From NCBI GenBank assembly GCA_024760905.1, contig CM045750.1:12799419-12863418 (forward strand): a stretch of 64,000 nt of DNA, in the 5' to 3' direction. Within the stretch, counting starts at the first letter, position 1, and every line of letters begins with the position of its first letter. The notes under the pieces were generated by a model that worked only from the letters and a program-made list of their open reading frames with translations, was not told the DNA's origin and searched no databases. The translations under genes and the position numbers were made by a program. Positions 1 to 11,515 of this stretch are shown here, in pieces. Source of the DNA: Plotosus lineatus (Eukaryota > Chordata > Actinopteri > Siluriformes > Plotosidae).

Positions 1-233
1 CAGTCTACAGAAGAGCTTCTGCATTTTTACGCGGAAAATGGGTGAAACTCCTACGGAAAAGTGGAAATACACTTCTTACACTCTCGGAATGTTCACAGCA
101 CGTGCGGAACAGGTACGGCAAAGTACGCCAACGTGACCCCACGGAACACTCGTGGAATTTTTTTCCATGAACGTGCTTTTGAACATGTTCAAAAGTATGT
201 TCATGGAATATTTTGGCCCGCCGAAAGCATATG

Positions 234-389
234 GAAGTGAAGGAAGACTTGATGAATAACTACAGAATCACACGGAATGACACAGAAGTGAAGGAAGACT
301 TGATGAATAACTACAGAATCACACGGAATGACACAGAAGTGAAGGAAGACTTAATGAATAACTACAGAATCACACGGAATGACACAGAA
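234..389. repeat. 51-bp minisatellite, three units
   Basis: Three near-identical 51-bp units beginning GAAGTGAAGGAAGACTT, starting at 234, 285 and 336. Because 51 is divisible by three, the array stays open in one frame and gives a 77-residue ORF that I do not consider a gene. Confidence 0.9.
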
Positions 390-446
390 GTCTGTCTGTC
401 TTCCTTTCGGCTTTTTATACCACTAGGCCAGCACTGCCCCGTTTAA
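388..446 (-). mobile_element. SINE-A fragment, RTE-tailed subtype, internally deleted
   Basis: TCTGTCTTCCTTTCGGCTTTT (the RTE-like 3' tail, antisense) is joined directly to the antisense tRNA-like head (TATACCACTAGGCCAGCACTG). The body of about 280 bp is missing. Confidence 0.7.
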
Positions 447-581
447 TTAATATTTATTAATATCTTAAAATGGAACAATAATAGTCCACTTCACTGCCAT
501 TGACACTCCCACTGAATATGACCTGAAACAGACAGTTCACCTAATGTGCATGTCCTCGGTCAGTGAAGGGAAACCAGAGTA

Positions 582-1425
582 CAGTCGGCCCTCTACTTAC
601 GAAATTAACCGTTCCAGTGCCTTTTTCGTAACGTGGTTTTCGTAAGTAGAGGTGCATTTTACATGTAAAACGCGTGATTCGTTCCAAGGCTCCCAAGACT
701 ACCCCATAAACCCTTTAAAAATTATAAAAGTACACCAGTTTTGTATGAAATATGTGTTAAAAGTAAAATAAAATTATTTACCTTTTTTAAATCTCTCGAA
801 CCACCCATGCGACGCTTTAAAGTCTGGGGGTTGCTGGTCTGAAGAACCCTCACCCCGCATCCCACTTTAGTATTTTTTTATTATCTCCTGCTTCACTTCG
901 AATGATAACGGAGCCCGCTTCTTCTTTTCGGTGTCACCGGGAGTCACGTTCTTGGGGTTAATGATGGATAACAAAATATAATGCTGCAATGATCACTCTC
1001 AAAAAAACTCATGCGCCAACAGTCCTGTTCAACTCTCCTTCACGCTTGTGACAAACAGGAAGTATGGGTACAGGAAGTATGGGTACAGTTCAGCTCCCTC
1101 CTGGCCAATGGGAGGCCAGTGGGGCGGGATGTTGGGAGACAGCCAATGAGAGAGCAACTCGTGCATTGTGACAAACAGGAAGTATGGGTACAGGAAGTAT
1201 GGGTACAGTTCAGCTCCCTCCTGGCCAATGGGAGGCCAGTGGGGCGGGATGTTGGGAGACAGCCAATGAGAGAGCAACTCGTGCATTGTTTGAATTTTTT
1301 GAATGGTGCATTTGGCGCTTTTTGTAAGAAGAGGTTGTTTCATATACAGAGTGGGGAAATTTCGGAAAATGTTTTTCGTAACTTGGATTTTTCGTAATCG
1401 GTTTTTGTAAGTAGAGGGCCGACTG
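582..1425. mobile_element. Tigger/pogo-type DNA transposon, non-autonomous (844 bp)
   Basis: Terminal inverted repeats (TIRs) CAGTCGGCCCTCTACTTAC match at both ends and the element is flanked by TA (580-581 and 1426-1427), as in Tc1/mariner-Tigger elements. The interior holds no transposase. It contains two tandem 120-bp copies (about 1046-1165 and 1166-1285). A related, incomplete copy is at 26014-26690. Confidence 0.85.
1046..1285. repeat. Tandem 120-bp duplication inside Tigger element
   Basis: Two essentially identical 120-bp units starting TTGTGACAAACAGGAAGTAT at 1046 and 1166. Each also contains a doubled AGTATGGGTACAGG motif. Confidence 0.9.
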
Positions 1426-1805
1426 TACTTGGTGGAAACCCATGCAAACATGAGAAGAACATACAAGCTCCATGCTGAAACACCCCCTGTTCTGGTTTTG
1501 GTAATCAGTGGGACGCCCCATTTTCTCAATTTATAATGCTAGTTTTTACAGTGTTTCATTTTACATTGAATGTTTAAGAATATTTTTCTGTGTAAGATTG
1601 TTTAGTTCCATTGTAATCAGATACAACCAAGAAATTGTTAAGGAAACACCACCGAAGAAAATGTACCTTTTTATTTGCTGCCAAGTATGTGAAAATTAAA
1701 CGTATTTACAAGAGTTAACTATTAAGGTATGTAAGGTGTGCATGATTAAACCTGTATGGTGTGCATACTTGAATTTTGTTGCTTGTTTAAATTTTGTATG
1801 TACTA

Positions 1806-1995
1806 GCATTAAGGGTCTTACTGAATTCCTGATAGGCTGGTACCTATCTTAGCCAACACTGCGCAAACGCATGATACATCCTGAAGAGCTCGCCAGACCA
1901 CTGCAGGGCAAACACACACTCACACTCACCCCCACACCAAGGGTCAATATGGAACATCCACTTTTCCTAATGTGTATACCTTTGGACTATGGGTG
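1806..1995 (-). mobile_element. SINE-C fragment
   Basis: Antisense L2-tailed SINE sequence: GATAGGCTGGTACCTATCTT, then CGCCAGACCACTGCAGGGCA, CA-rich tract, and AATGTGTATACCTTTGGACT. Confidence 0.6.
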
Positions 1996-2194
1996 GAATT
2001 CGGCATTAACAAAGTAAAACAAGAAGAACAGACAGAACGTGCAAACTTCAGAGAGAAACTCCTGAGACGAGATTTAACTCCGAGTCCTTCTTTCTGTGAG
2101 CTGGGTGTGCTGACCACTAATGTCACGGTGCTGCCCAGACTTAGTACTGAAAACAAAACTGAGACGTATTCCCCGCCACTCAAACTAAGAATAA

Positions 2195-2196
<2 letters not shown>

Positions 2197-2281
<85 letters not shown>
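2197..2281. repeat. (CA)n microsatellite, about 42 units
   Basis: Uninterrupted CA dinucleotide run of 85 bp; the ORFs through it on both strands are repeat artefacts. Confidence 0.98.
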
Positions 2282-2285
<4 letters not shown>

Positions 2286-2492
2286 TAACCCGGGCAGGCA
2301 GACAAACTGGGAGGTAAATTAATGTTCTATGAAGAAAGGCAAAAATCAGAAGATTGGCATGGACATGAACCCGTTGTACAGATAATTAAACAACAGAAGA
2401 CAGGTGAGACAAATGAAATTGGAAATCAGGTAGTGAAAGGTGTAGCATGGTGAAAATCAAACCCAGGACTGAAATTGCTATAAATGGAGATA

Positions 2493-3017
2493 CAGGGATC
2501 CCTCACTACTTCGTGCTTCAGTTCATGTGGCTTCAGTCCATCGCGCTTTTTTTTTTTTTTAAATATTCACGAATTAAAAAAATAAGGAAATTAAGGAAGA
2601 ATAGGGGGAAAGTTAAGGAAAATGCTGCAAAAACAAGGCCAATTATGCAAAAAAACTCTAAACCAGCACAAAACAAAAAACAACCCAAAACCCCCCAACA
2701 AAACTAGTTACATTGTTGTGAGGTGTGCAGCTGAGTGCATGTCCATGAGCATGTGCATGTACGCGCGCGTGACTGTATGTGTGTGTATTTATATTTTATT
2801 TACGTCTTATGCATTATTTTTGAATGTTTAATTGTTATTATAAGCATTTATAGCAATGAATATGTATTTATTTATATTATATACACATACTGTATACATG
2901 TACGTATACGTCAGTCAGGGGGAGGGATTGGGAGGGGTTGGGGGGTGGGTCCTACTTCGGCGATTTCATTGGTCGCGTGGGGATCTCAGTCCCAGTTGAC
3001 CGCGGGAAGTGAGGGAT

Positions 3018-3020
<3 letters not shown>
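2493..3020. mobile_element. Tigger-like MITE, copy 1
   Basis: Starts CAGGGATCCCTCACTACTTC after TA and ends GTGAGGGATCCC. Related copies lie at 13489-13994 and 19425-20386. The TA at its right side is continuous with an 88-bp (TA)n run. No coding capacity is seen. Confidence 0.8.

Positions 3021-3108
<88 letters not shown>
3021..3108. repeat. (TA)n microsatellite at a MITE boundary
   Basis: About 44 uninterrupted TA units directly abutting the right TIR of the MITE at 2493-3020, suggesting expansion from its TA target site. Confidence 0.97.
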
Positions 3109-3111
<3 letters not shown>

Positions 3112-3457
3112 GAAACTCAGCTTTTAGGCACTGCCTAAATCTATATTTTATTTGAAAGTTCATGAATTGGCTGATATGTGCATGTGTGTGAAACACAGGG
3201 AACGAACCCAAGCTAAAACCTAGTTTTTAAATATAGCAAGAGTCTACTGGGGACTTTGTTGAAAGCTGACTGATCACAGATAAAACCAGTCCAGGCCAGA
3301 CTGCTCATAAAATGTATTTATCAATCAGGACCCAAAAAATAAAACTGCAAACAACTCACAACATAAATAAAGCAAAAACAACTTAATAAAGTATCAGCAC
3401 CAGTTTCGCATTGAAAAAGCAGAATTTATAATGAATACGCAGACAGCGCCACCTTAC

Positions 3458-3556
3458 CTGCAGGTGACTTGCTACGTCTACCAGGTGTCACATTCCTGGG
3501 AGATGCTCTACTTAGTAGACTCTTTCCATAGGAAGATGATTTCATCAGTCTGCATT
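3458..3556 (-). CDS. dclk2: DCLK2-like coding exon 4: start of Ser/Pro-rich linker
   Basis: A 99-bp exon encoding residues 269-301 (ECRLMKSSSYGKSLLSRASP then RNVTPGRRSKSPA). The acceptor is tttctgtaacag/AATGC at 3556; the G carried from exon 3 completes the Glu codon, giving S-ECR as in all DCX/DCLK proteins. The donor is CCTGCAG/gtaagg at 3458/3457, phase 1. RRSKSPA is the conserved phosphorylatable Ser/Pro motif that follows the second DCX domain. The middle (SYGKSLLSRASPRNVTPG) is less conserved, as usual for this linker. The following exons lie outside the window to the left; I found no continuation at 1-3457. Confidence 0.88.
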
Positions 3557-4168
3557 CTGTTACAGAAAAAGCAACAACAGCAACAGCAAACATCAACAAA
3601 CAGCACAGATTTAATAGGTCTCGAGATGACTGACACATGACATGAAGAAGGAATTCCTGTGTGAGGTACATGGATGCAACAGCTACAACAGTTCGACTGG
3701 AGGAATAAATCTCTTTAAACGAACGATGGTGATGGAGTTTGCTGTCAGAGACCTAGTGAGACTGCAGGCCACAGCATATCACTGAAATTATTTCCATCCT
3801 CATCATTATTCATTGAGCTCCCGTGGAAGAAACCACTCCCTCAGAATAGAAATGTCTCATCCCAGGATCAGAATAAATTTGCAGTGACTTGCAGTCACCC
3901 TCACTGGATCCTTACATTATGTAAGTTCCCCCTCGTTTCTGCTCCCTCCTCCCAAATCAATGCCTGTAACCTGGCAACTCTGCGTTACCCTGAGGTGGGA
4001 ATAATGTTGTGAATGATATCCTGTTCATTACTGCATTATGCTCAGTGTTCCTGGGATCAGCTTTAGATTCCACCCTGACCCTGACCAAAATAAATCACAT
4101 ACGAAAGATTTTATGAAAGTCTGCGAACCATTCAGAATTTTCTATTTCTGCATAAAAAATACAGAAAT

Positions 4169-4170
<2 letters not shown>
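3557..4170. other. Intron sequence, no recognised feature
   Basis: Part of the intron between exons 3 and 4. Ordinary mixed sequence; nothing recognised on either strand. Confidence 0.5.

Positions 4171-4224
<54 letters not shown>
4171..4224. repeat. (TA)n microsatellite
   Basis: Uninterrupted AT/TA run of about 27 units. Confidence 0.97.
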
Positions 4225-4229
<5 letters not shown>

Positions 4230-4294
4230 ATGATATAAAATAAAAAAATCAACTAAAACGGGATAAAGATAACCAAAATAACCAAATTACTATA

Positions 4295-5082
4295 CAGTAA
4301 AACCTCCGCTGACGAACGCTTAAGCTCACGAACTTTTCGCCTCAAGAACATTAAATTTGCGAGCATATAGTCTCTGCTGACGAACTAGTTTTCGACGGAC
4401 GAACCAAACCACGCGGTCGAACAGCGCCACGGTGGCGGCCACGAGAAGCTGACGCACGCTCACGGCGTCCCAGTTCGTCACCCCCTTTCTTTGAGTGCGG
4501 AAGAGGTTTGTGTTTGATAGACATTTTGGACCATATTGAGTGTACTTTTGCTATTATGGGACCGAAAAAGACCCCACCACAGGCGGAGATCATTGAAAAA
4601 CACGAACGAGGTGTGCGTTTGTGTGACTCAGCGTCCCAGTACCAGTACGCTAAGTCTACCATTGCTCCCATCCTTAAGAACAAGGAAGCTATTAAGGGTG
4701 CGTGTGTGGCTAAGGGTGTTTCCAAACAGTAGGCGTTTCCAAACTCTCCTTCCAAACAGTAAGTCCCTCCCTCCCTCCTCTTCCCACTCCATTCCATCAA
4801 GCCATCAACTACCATCACAAAGGTAAATAAAACCACTTTATTATACAGTACAGTTTATTTCTTTAATTACAATACAATAGACATTTATTATACATAAAAT
4901 AAGGTATATTTTTGTGTAGTTTTAAGGCTTATTTAGTAGAAAATTATGTTTTATGGGGACCTGGGAACGGATTATTCTCATTTTAATGGTTTCTTATGGG
5001 AAATAAATGTTCGGAAGACGAACTTTTCGCCTTACACACACTTTCTGGGAACAAATTATGTTCGTGAGCTGAGGTATCACTG
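4295..5082 (+). mobile_element. Tigger transposon remnant with transposase N-terminus (788 bp)
   Basis: Imperfect TIRs (CAGTAAAACCTCCGCTGACG left; GCTGAGGTATCACTG right) flanked by TA on both sides. At 4556-4732 an ATG opens MGPKKTPPQAEIIEKHERGV, followed by a helix-turn-helix-like segment with STIAPILKNKEAIKG. This resembles the CENP-B-type DNA-binding N-terminus of Tigger transposases. The catalytic DDE domain is absent, so the copy is internally deleted and non-autonomous. Confidence 0.85.
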
Positions 5083-5194
5083 TATACTAAAAATATATGA
5101 TTTATTGAGAACGTGCTCCAATATTAGAATAGTAACATTGGGACAGTATACTGTAACTTTATTCTTTTAGCTGAGCCGGAGCCTATGTGAGCAG

Positions 5195-5237
5195 ACTTTC
5201 AACGAAGGCAGCGTGCAGCTCACCAGTCCATCACAGG

Positions 5238-5298
<61 letters not shown>

Positions 5299-5480
5299 TT
5301 CACACCCAGACCTAGGGGCAATTTGGAACAGCCAACTAGTCTAATATGCATGTCTTTAGACTGTGAGAGGAAACAAGAATACCCAGTGGAAACCCAAGCA
5401 AGCACAGGGAAAATATGTAAACTCTACATACAAATGCCCTCGGTGACCTCAGGACTCGAAACCAGTACCCCCTTGCTGCC
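5195..5480 (-). mobile_element. SINE-C copy with internal (CA)n expansion
   Basis: Antisense SINE-C: CAGCTCACCAGTCCATCACA, a (CA)29 run at 5239-5296, then CAATTTGGAACAGCCAACTA and the tRNA-side sequence. The dinucleotide run sits where other copies have a short CACACTCACACTC stretch. Confidence 0.75.
5239..5296. repeat. (CA)n microsatellite
   Basis: 58-bp CA run inside a SINE-C copy. Confidence 0.97.
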
Positions 5481-5781
5481 TTAGGTATTTATAAAGGATA
5501 ATATGTAATGGTACCCAAAGTACATGAAATCTGATGAACGAGCAATAACTTGTGTACAGTATCTGTCCCAGTGCATATCCAACTGGCAACTTGATTTTTA
5601 TCAGCTTCCAGAGAAGTAGATTTAGGTGCCTGGTCTGAATCAAATCGGCTGGCTGTTTGGTAGCGTGGCTGGCTAGCTGATTAGCCGGTCATAGTGCCAT
5701 AGTAGAGATAACTGGTCGTGACAAAACGGCTGGCTATTAGCGGCTAAAGAAAACGCATGTACTGTATATTATTTATACTTT

Positions 5782-5913
5782 GGCTGCTAGATTACTGATC
5801 TCAAGGTCAGGGGTTCAAGCCCCACTGTCAACTCTTCTCAAAGGCCGGCCATGTCTCTCAGTGTCTATGGTGAGAGGCATGTAAAAGTGGTTCAGAAAAA
5901 TGAATGAACGAAT
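5782..5913 (+). mobile_element. SINE-A, internally deleted
   Basis: Degenerate head with B box GGGGTTCAAGCCCCAC, the body motif CAAAGGCCGGCCATGTCTCT, then directly the tail GTGGTTCAGAAAAATGAATG. Confidence 0.7.
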
Positions 5914-5969
5914 GAGTTCTGTAATCATGGCATTTATTAGGACATTAATTGTGATTTGTCTGTAATAAC

Positions 5970-6315
5970 CAGGGGCAGTGGTGGTCTAGTGGTATAGGGT
6001 GCTGGATCGCTGATCCAAAGGTTGGGGGTTTGAGTCCCACTCTGCACAAGGTTGTCACTGTCCCCTCCCCAGTGGAGCTAACTGGGTTATCAAAGGCCGG
6101 CCATGTCTCTCACTGTCTATGGTGTGAGGCATGTAAAAGAACCATTGCTGACTTTCGTAAAGAGTAGGCTGCAAAGCCGTCGGCGTGTTTCCGCTCTGCG
6201 ATGGCCTGGCAAGCTGTCCAGGGTGTACTCTGCCCTCGCCCTGAGTTGGCTGGGATGGGCACCAGCCTCCCCGCCACCCAAATTAGGATTAAGTGGGTAC
6301 AGAAAATGAACTGAA
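5970..6315 (+). mobile_element. SINE-A1 (L2-tailed), full length, with TSD
   Basis: tRNA-like head with A box TGGTCTAGTGGT and B-box-like GGTTTGAGTCCC, body AAAGGCCGGCCATGTCTCTC, and L2-like tail ending GAAAATGAACTGAA. Flanked by the 10-bp TSD CTGTAATAAC (5960-5969, 6316-6325). Confidence 0.92.
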
Positions 6316-6419
6316 CTGTAATAACATTACTCTGTATATCAAATAGCCACACACACACACATACATACATACACGCCCACACGTGCACACACATACAATG
6401 TAGGAATGTATACACAGAT

Positions 6420-7420
6420 TTAAAATTAATCTTAGATTTTTTTAAAGTTTTTTTTAAAGAGCAGGGACAGACCAGGTGCCTGAAGTTTCCTTATATAAAT
6501 GACAGATCCAGAAATATATTTTTGTTATATGTACTGTAGGCTACATCGCTACAAGTAATATAATCATGTATAGTCCCAGCAGCATATTATAAACGTTCAC
6601 TTTAGATATAGCATGAATAGTAATAATACAGAGGAACTAAGTTCAGCGAGAGTAAATAAATATCCTCATGTTGGGTTCTGACTGTTTGTGTAGTAATTTA
6701 AGAATGACCGTGTATAATATACAAATTTATTCATATTCTTAATAGTTTTAAATACATTTGGAAATTGGAGACAATACTTACATTCTTCAAAGTTATTGAA
6801 ATGTTCATGCACCAGTCATAGAATTTGATAATAATGTTGTTGAAACTACCAACTTTTGGCTCTTCTGTTAGAATTCTGTAAGATTATCTTCTTGGTTTTA
6901 TCCACAATATTTAAAGAACTGCCAGCAAAAACAAGACCGGTGCTATTCAGTTTCGCGTCAGTATTCGTATTATAACAGAATATTTCCCTTGCTAGAGCAA
7001 GTTGAGACCCAACATTCAACACCCATCAGATTTTAGTCCTTGGTAATATGGTGCCCACTAAAGACATACCATGGGAGGGTCTTGTCTGGTATTGTGTTTC
7101 TTGTGTCCGGCCTTGTGTCCATGATCGGCGGCTAAGTCAGCCAGTTTATATCTGATAGTATGCTGAACAATTTTAACCAGCAGCAGTTAGCTGTTCCAAC
7201 AAATACGAAATATCAGCCACTCATTTGTCACGGGAAGGGAAGCCCTATGCTATAAGAGCACTCACAGACACAGATGAAGAATCCTTATTCGGAGTGGATA
7301 ACGTGTCACAAGAAAACAGTGCCTGAAGTGAAGTTTTTTCAGAAAGTCCACCAATTTTAAATGTCACATGATATCAGATTATTAACAGAGTGCAATGTCT
7401 ATACAGACATATGCATTCTT
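6420..7420. other. Intron sequence, no recognised feature
   Basis: AT-rich intronic DNA between exons 3 and 4; nothing recognised beyond a short CA/CATA stretch just before it (6346-6400). Confidence 0.4.
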
Positions 7421-8420
7421 TTCATTAAGTGCCAGCGGCCGGTGGAAGCGCCGGCTACTATTAGCCTAGCGCCGGTTATATTTTATAATAGTAAATAATA
7501 ATCTTTAATAAAAACATTTTCACGGCTTTGTTAAGCTATGTACTTGACAACACGATCACTTGTTTTGATCATTTCTCAATCGGTTCACTGCCGATATACC
7601 ATGATGCACTATGCCACTTCATTCAAAAGCGCGGCGCTTTTTATATACGTGCCGCCATGTGCCTGTGCTCCCGTGTAGTTTTAGATCGTGACGGGTTGTA
7701 CAAACCCGGGTAAAATATAGTCCAAACTGATGTGAGTCGTACCGACAAGCATGGCGCCGAAGCGAAGTAGATCTAAACAACCAACATTAAATACGTTGTG
7801 GAAGCAACTCAAGACCGATGATTCCACTGTTTCGGAAACATCCGTATCTCATGAAATAGGCAAAAAGGTTTTATGTCATGTCCGAACACAAATTATTTCT
7901 TGATTGCACTGAGCGATAATAATGAAAACTCACATCCAACTAAACTAGCCTAATCTTATTCTAATAGCCTGATCTTATTAATCCTAAAATAATATTGCAT
8001 AAACAGTTTTGAAAGATTAGGGTAGCAGTTTGATTCACATATGTTCTATATTAGTAGGTAACCGTTAGATTTTTTAAATAAGAATTTTTATGTACTTTCC
8101 TTGAAGAAGTAAGTCTACTATTCTTGTAACAAATACTATTTTTTATAAGATAAACTTTTAGCTTTATTTGCTTCTAGCTTGTCTGATTTTCTCAAAAATA
8201 TGAGCCCAGAATGCACCACAGAGCACATGAATTTTAAAAAATTTTCTGGGGGTGGGCACCCAGACCCCCCCCCCCCACCCCCGGTGGGAGGGGATACCCC
8301 CCCCCATCCCCATGCTTGCCTCAAACAATTTCCACCCCCTACTTATCAATATACTCCTTCTACTCTAAAACTTAATGAATACCCTGCATATGTATATGTC
8401 AATCTTCAATGAATCAATTT
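7421..8420 (+). mobile_element. Possible decayed hAT-like element with a short 5' coding remnant
   Basis: A CpG-containing stretch (AGTGCCAGCGGCCGGTGGAA near 7430) precedes ATG at 7751, which opens a 50-codon frame MAPKRSRSKQPTLNTLWKQL ending at 7903. A GT donor-like AAAAAG/gtttta lies at 7868. Similar short basic starts are known to me from ZMYM1-like hAT genes. Near 8247-8310 a C-rich stretch resembles repeat segments near such elements. No termini or TSD were found, so this is weak. Confidence 0.3.
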
Positions 8421-8524
8421 AGATCAGTCAATCTTCCCTTCAACTTGTTCTACACAGGCTGAGATTGCTCTGTGCAGACCTCACACTCGCTGAATAAATA
8501 GCTTATATTCTGCTGTCTCTAGCT

Positions 8525-8933
8525 CTGGGGTGTCGAACTCATCTTCACTGAAGGCCACGACACTAAATTTAAAGGTGACTGAGGGCCGAATAAATCACTG
8601 AACAGCTGTTCTAAAAATCAACCATGAAATCCATCGGAAAATAATATGTTTAGAAATTTGACCTCTTTTCCTTTTTATTCGCATTTTCTGACAAAGCTTA
8701 ACAGCAATAAGCAAGCTTACAATCATTCTTGAGTCATGAATGACTAGCTTTTTACTTGAAAAAGGCTGCTGCTGCCACCTAGTGGAACGGATGATGGATA
8801 GAAGGTTGATGAATTAAGATTCATGGTAATAGTTAATGCAAAGGATGTACGATAATCATAATTTTTGAAAACTCATACAGGCCCCATAAAATGAGTTGGA
8901 TTTGGCCCACGGGCCTTGAGTTTGACGCCTGTG
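8525..8933. mobile_element. hAT-type MITE (409 bp)
   Basis: Ends CTGGGGTGTCGAACTCAT and GAGTTTGACGCCTGTG are imperfect inverted repeats of the common fish hAT type. Flanked by near-identical 8-bp TSDs, CTCTAGCT (8517-8524) and CTCTAGAT (8934-8941). No coding capacity. Confidence 0.85.
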
Positions 8934-8941
8934 CTCTAGAT

Positions 8942-9900
8942 AAACATAAAACTTGGACGTAGTAAACAGCCTAAGAGTAATTAGTGGGTATCAATATTAG
9001 TGAATAGCTGTTCAGGGTGTACCCTCCTGCCTTCACCCAGAGTTGGATGACACAAGCTTCACTCTCCCCGGAAAACTAATAAAGGAAAAAGTGGTTCAGA
9101 AAATATAATGAGAAATATCTATTCTGTGTAGGATATTTGACTTTTATTTGTGTTCCAAAGTGTTGTTCTTGATACAGTACATCATTCACAATTTAAATTT
9201 GATTTCAGAACTCTCACTGTCTAATAGATCATAACTGGAGAATATTCCACTTTACATCAATTTTCGTTTTGTTGAATGTAGCAAATATGTTTTTTCCACT
9301 TGGTATTTGCAACAGTCACTTGGTGAAATGTGATTGAATTCAGATGAGCATGGATTACATTTCTGACACTGTATAAGACAGCAAATGTCACAATCAATTA
9401 GGATAGCACTGAGTCTTTCCACATTTCCCAGACGTAACTGCAAACTTCTGATTTAACTCTTCAATTACCAGCACTGTTGCTTTAACTTTTCTAATGTTAT
9501 TAATGTGAAAATCCTTCTAACTCTCCTGTTACACTGAGAATATGGATATTTTTATTATCAGGTGTTTTTTTAATTTATATTTATGATGTTGCAATCTGAT
9601 TAAATGTGCTTGATAGCTTGCAATAGCCTGTTTGAAAAGGCCGCCATTCATTGTTTGTTTCACTCTACTCTCGCAACAGTGTGAAATCACAAGAAAACGA
9701 CAGACATGTCAGTTCCAATAAGGCAAGATGATGGCAATAATAACAGTATACAGATATTAAGTTGGCAAATCAGATATAAATAAGTGATCTTCTGAATAAA
9801 ATAAAACTCACACTATCTGCACATAATATTACATTTACACACATCACACAGGTGTCTGCTTGTTTACATTAACAATTGGTGAATTATATGGATGGGAGTG
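8942..9900. other. Intron sequence, mostly unrecognised
   Basis: A short SINE tail-like patch lies at about 9005-9100 (TTCAGGGTGTACCCTCCTGC). The rest is AT-rich and unrecognised. Confidence 0.4.

Positions 9901-9901
<1 letters not shown>

Positions 9902-9980
<79 letters not shown>
9902..9980. repeat. Palindromic microsatellite (TG)n-CGCG-(CA)n
   Basis: A TG run of about 31 bp meets a CA run of about 42 bp through GCGCGC, forming a perfect self-complementary palindrome with arms of at least 30 bp and a strong Z-DNA-forming composition. Confidence 0.97.
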
Positions 9981-9988
<8 letters not shown>

Positions 9989-10316
9989 ATCTACCAGTAT
10001 ACATTTAATGCACAGGACTTCAGTGGTAAATATTTCTTCAACATTACTTTCACCTGACTTTTTGCAGTACTATAGCCCCCCTCCCCCATGAGTATTATTA
10101 CTCTTTTTCAGGCTGTAGTAACAATATGTCATACTGTTTGAAGTGTATGGGCATATACTATACCTGCAAGCTTTTAGTAAGTTTGGATGTCCCCTTTAAG
10201 AAGTCAATGCTTCTGTTTAAAGATAAAATATGTATTCACAACCCTATACTAATAAGTTTTTAGTTAATTCCCACTTGACAATTAACTTGTAACTCTATCA
10301 GACTAAGACAAAATAT

Positions 10317-10617
10317 TCATTTCATTTCATTTTCTGTAACCACTTAATCCTAATTAGGTTCGCGGGGAGGCTGGTGCAAATCTTAGCTGACTCTGAGTGA
10401 GAGCAGAGTACACCTTGGACAGCTCACCAGGCCATCACAGGGCGAAAACACGCTGATGGCTTTGGAGCTACTCTTGTCGAAAGTCAGCAATGGTTCTTTT
10501 ACATGAACCTCACACCATAGACAGTGAGCGACATGGCCGGCCTTTGATAACCCAGTTAGCTGCACTGGGGGGGGGGGGGGGGGGGACAGTGACAACCTGT
10601 GGTGAGTGGGGCTTGAA
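10317..10617 (-). mobile_element. SINE-A1, 5'-truncated, with TSD
   Basis: Tail first on the plus strand (TTTTCTGTAACCACTTAATC), body, then a G17 run, ending within the head. The TSD AGACAAAATAT (10306-10316, 10618-10628) shows it inserted as a truncated copy. Confidence 0.88.
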
Positions 10618-10859
10618 AGACAAAATATCTGGTGGGTATTAAATTTTAATAAATAATTCATTATATCAGGTATGGAATAAAGCAGTGCTTTTCTGCAAAT
10701 ATTTAGATTAAAAAAAAACAAATAGGGAAGTTATAAATTGATTTGCTTGGATCGTTTTGTTCCATTTAATAGCATAAGTGTTGATTAAGTTAAGTTAGAA
10801 TCTGGTCAGCGTGAAATGATCAAAAACTACTACAAAATTATTAAAGTTACATAAGCACA

Positions 10860-11515
10860 TAAATGTTCCTACTAATTTTTTTATTAAGAAATATTAATTC
10901 TAGAAAACTCTCACGGCAGTTGAGAGAAAGATTAGAGGGGGGAAGTTGATCTGAATATAAAAAATGAATCTGAATATAAAAATAAGAATACCCTGCAAGC
11001 ATCCTGAATATAAAGGCAAGGAACTGAAATTGTACAAGAGTGTACAATGTGTAGAGATCAAATGGGGAAAAAGGAATAAGCAAGCGGGGCACTGAGGATG
11101 GGAGGGAACAAAAAGAAGGAAGGGTAAGAGAAGAGGGGAAGAGAAGAGAAGAGTAGTAGTAAAACCAGTCGATGGGGAATAATGAGAGAGAACACACTTG
11201 GGAGGAAGGCTGGTTAATGGACCTACACAACTTAGGGTTGGAAACTAATTAGAAAACGGCTTTCATGATGATTGTGAAAGTGATGGTGTGGGTGCAGGAG
11301 AGGCCAGATACAGAATAAGAGGGGAAGATAAAAGAGGACAAAGAGATGTGAAAGGAGATGGAAGCTTTAACCCACACATTCTCTTTATTCAAGTGTGCTT
11401 GAAGGTTTTTGAAATGAAGCCAAATAGAAGAACTCTGGGGTACTTTTAATAACGAAAAGAACATCCTCACTGAGGAAAAAAACTTCAGGAAAAGAATTAT
11501 GTAAACGTTCTTTAC
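10860..11515. other. Intron sequence adjacent to exon 3, purine-rich patch
   Basis: A GA-rich stretch lies at about 11090-11160. Otherwise unrecognised intronic sequence up to the exon 3 donor. Confidence 0.4.

Larger units (their letters stand above)
510..1490 (-). mobile_element. SINE-C (L2-tailed tRNA SINE) split by a Tigger element
   Basis: Antisense SINE-C sequence (AATGTGCATGTCCTCGGTCAG up to 581, resuming at 1426 with TGGAAACCCATGCAAACATG) flanks the Tigger-type element at 582-1425. The two halves read on as one SINE copy once the insert is removed. Confidence 0.7.

Noticed and set aside
213..446. 77-residue ORF with three 17-residue repeats
   Set aside because: It is the translation of a 51-bp minisatellite plus a SINE fragment.
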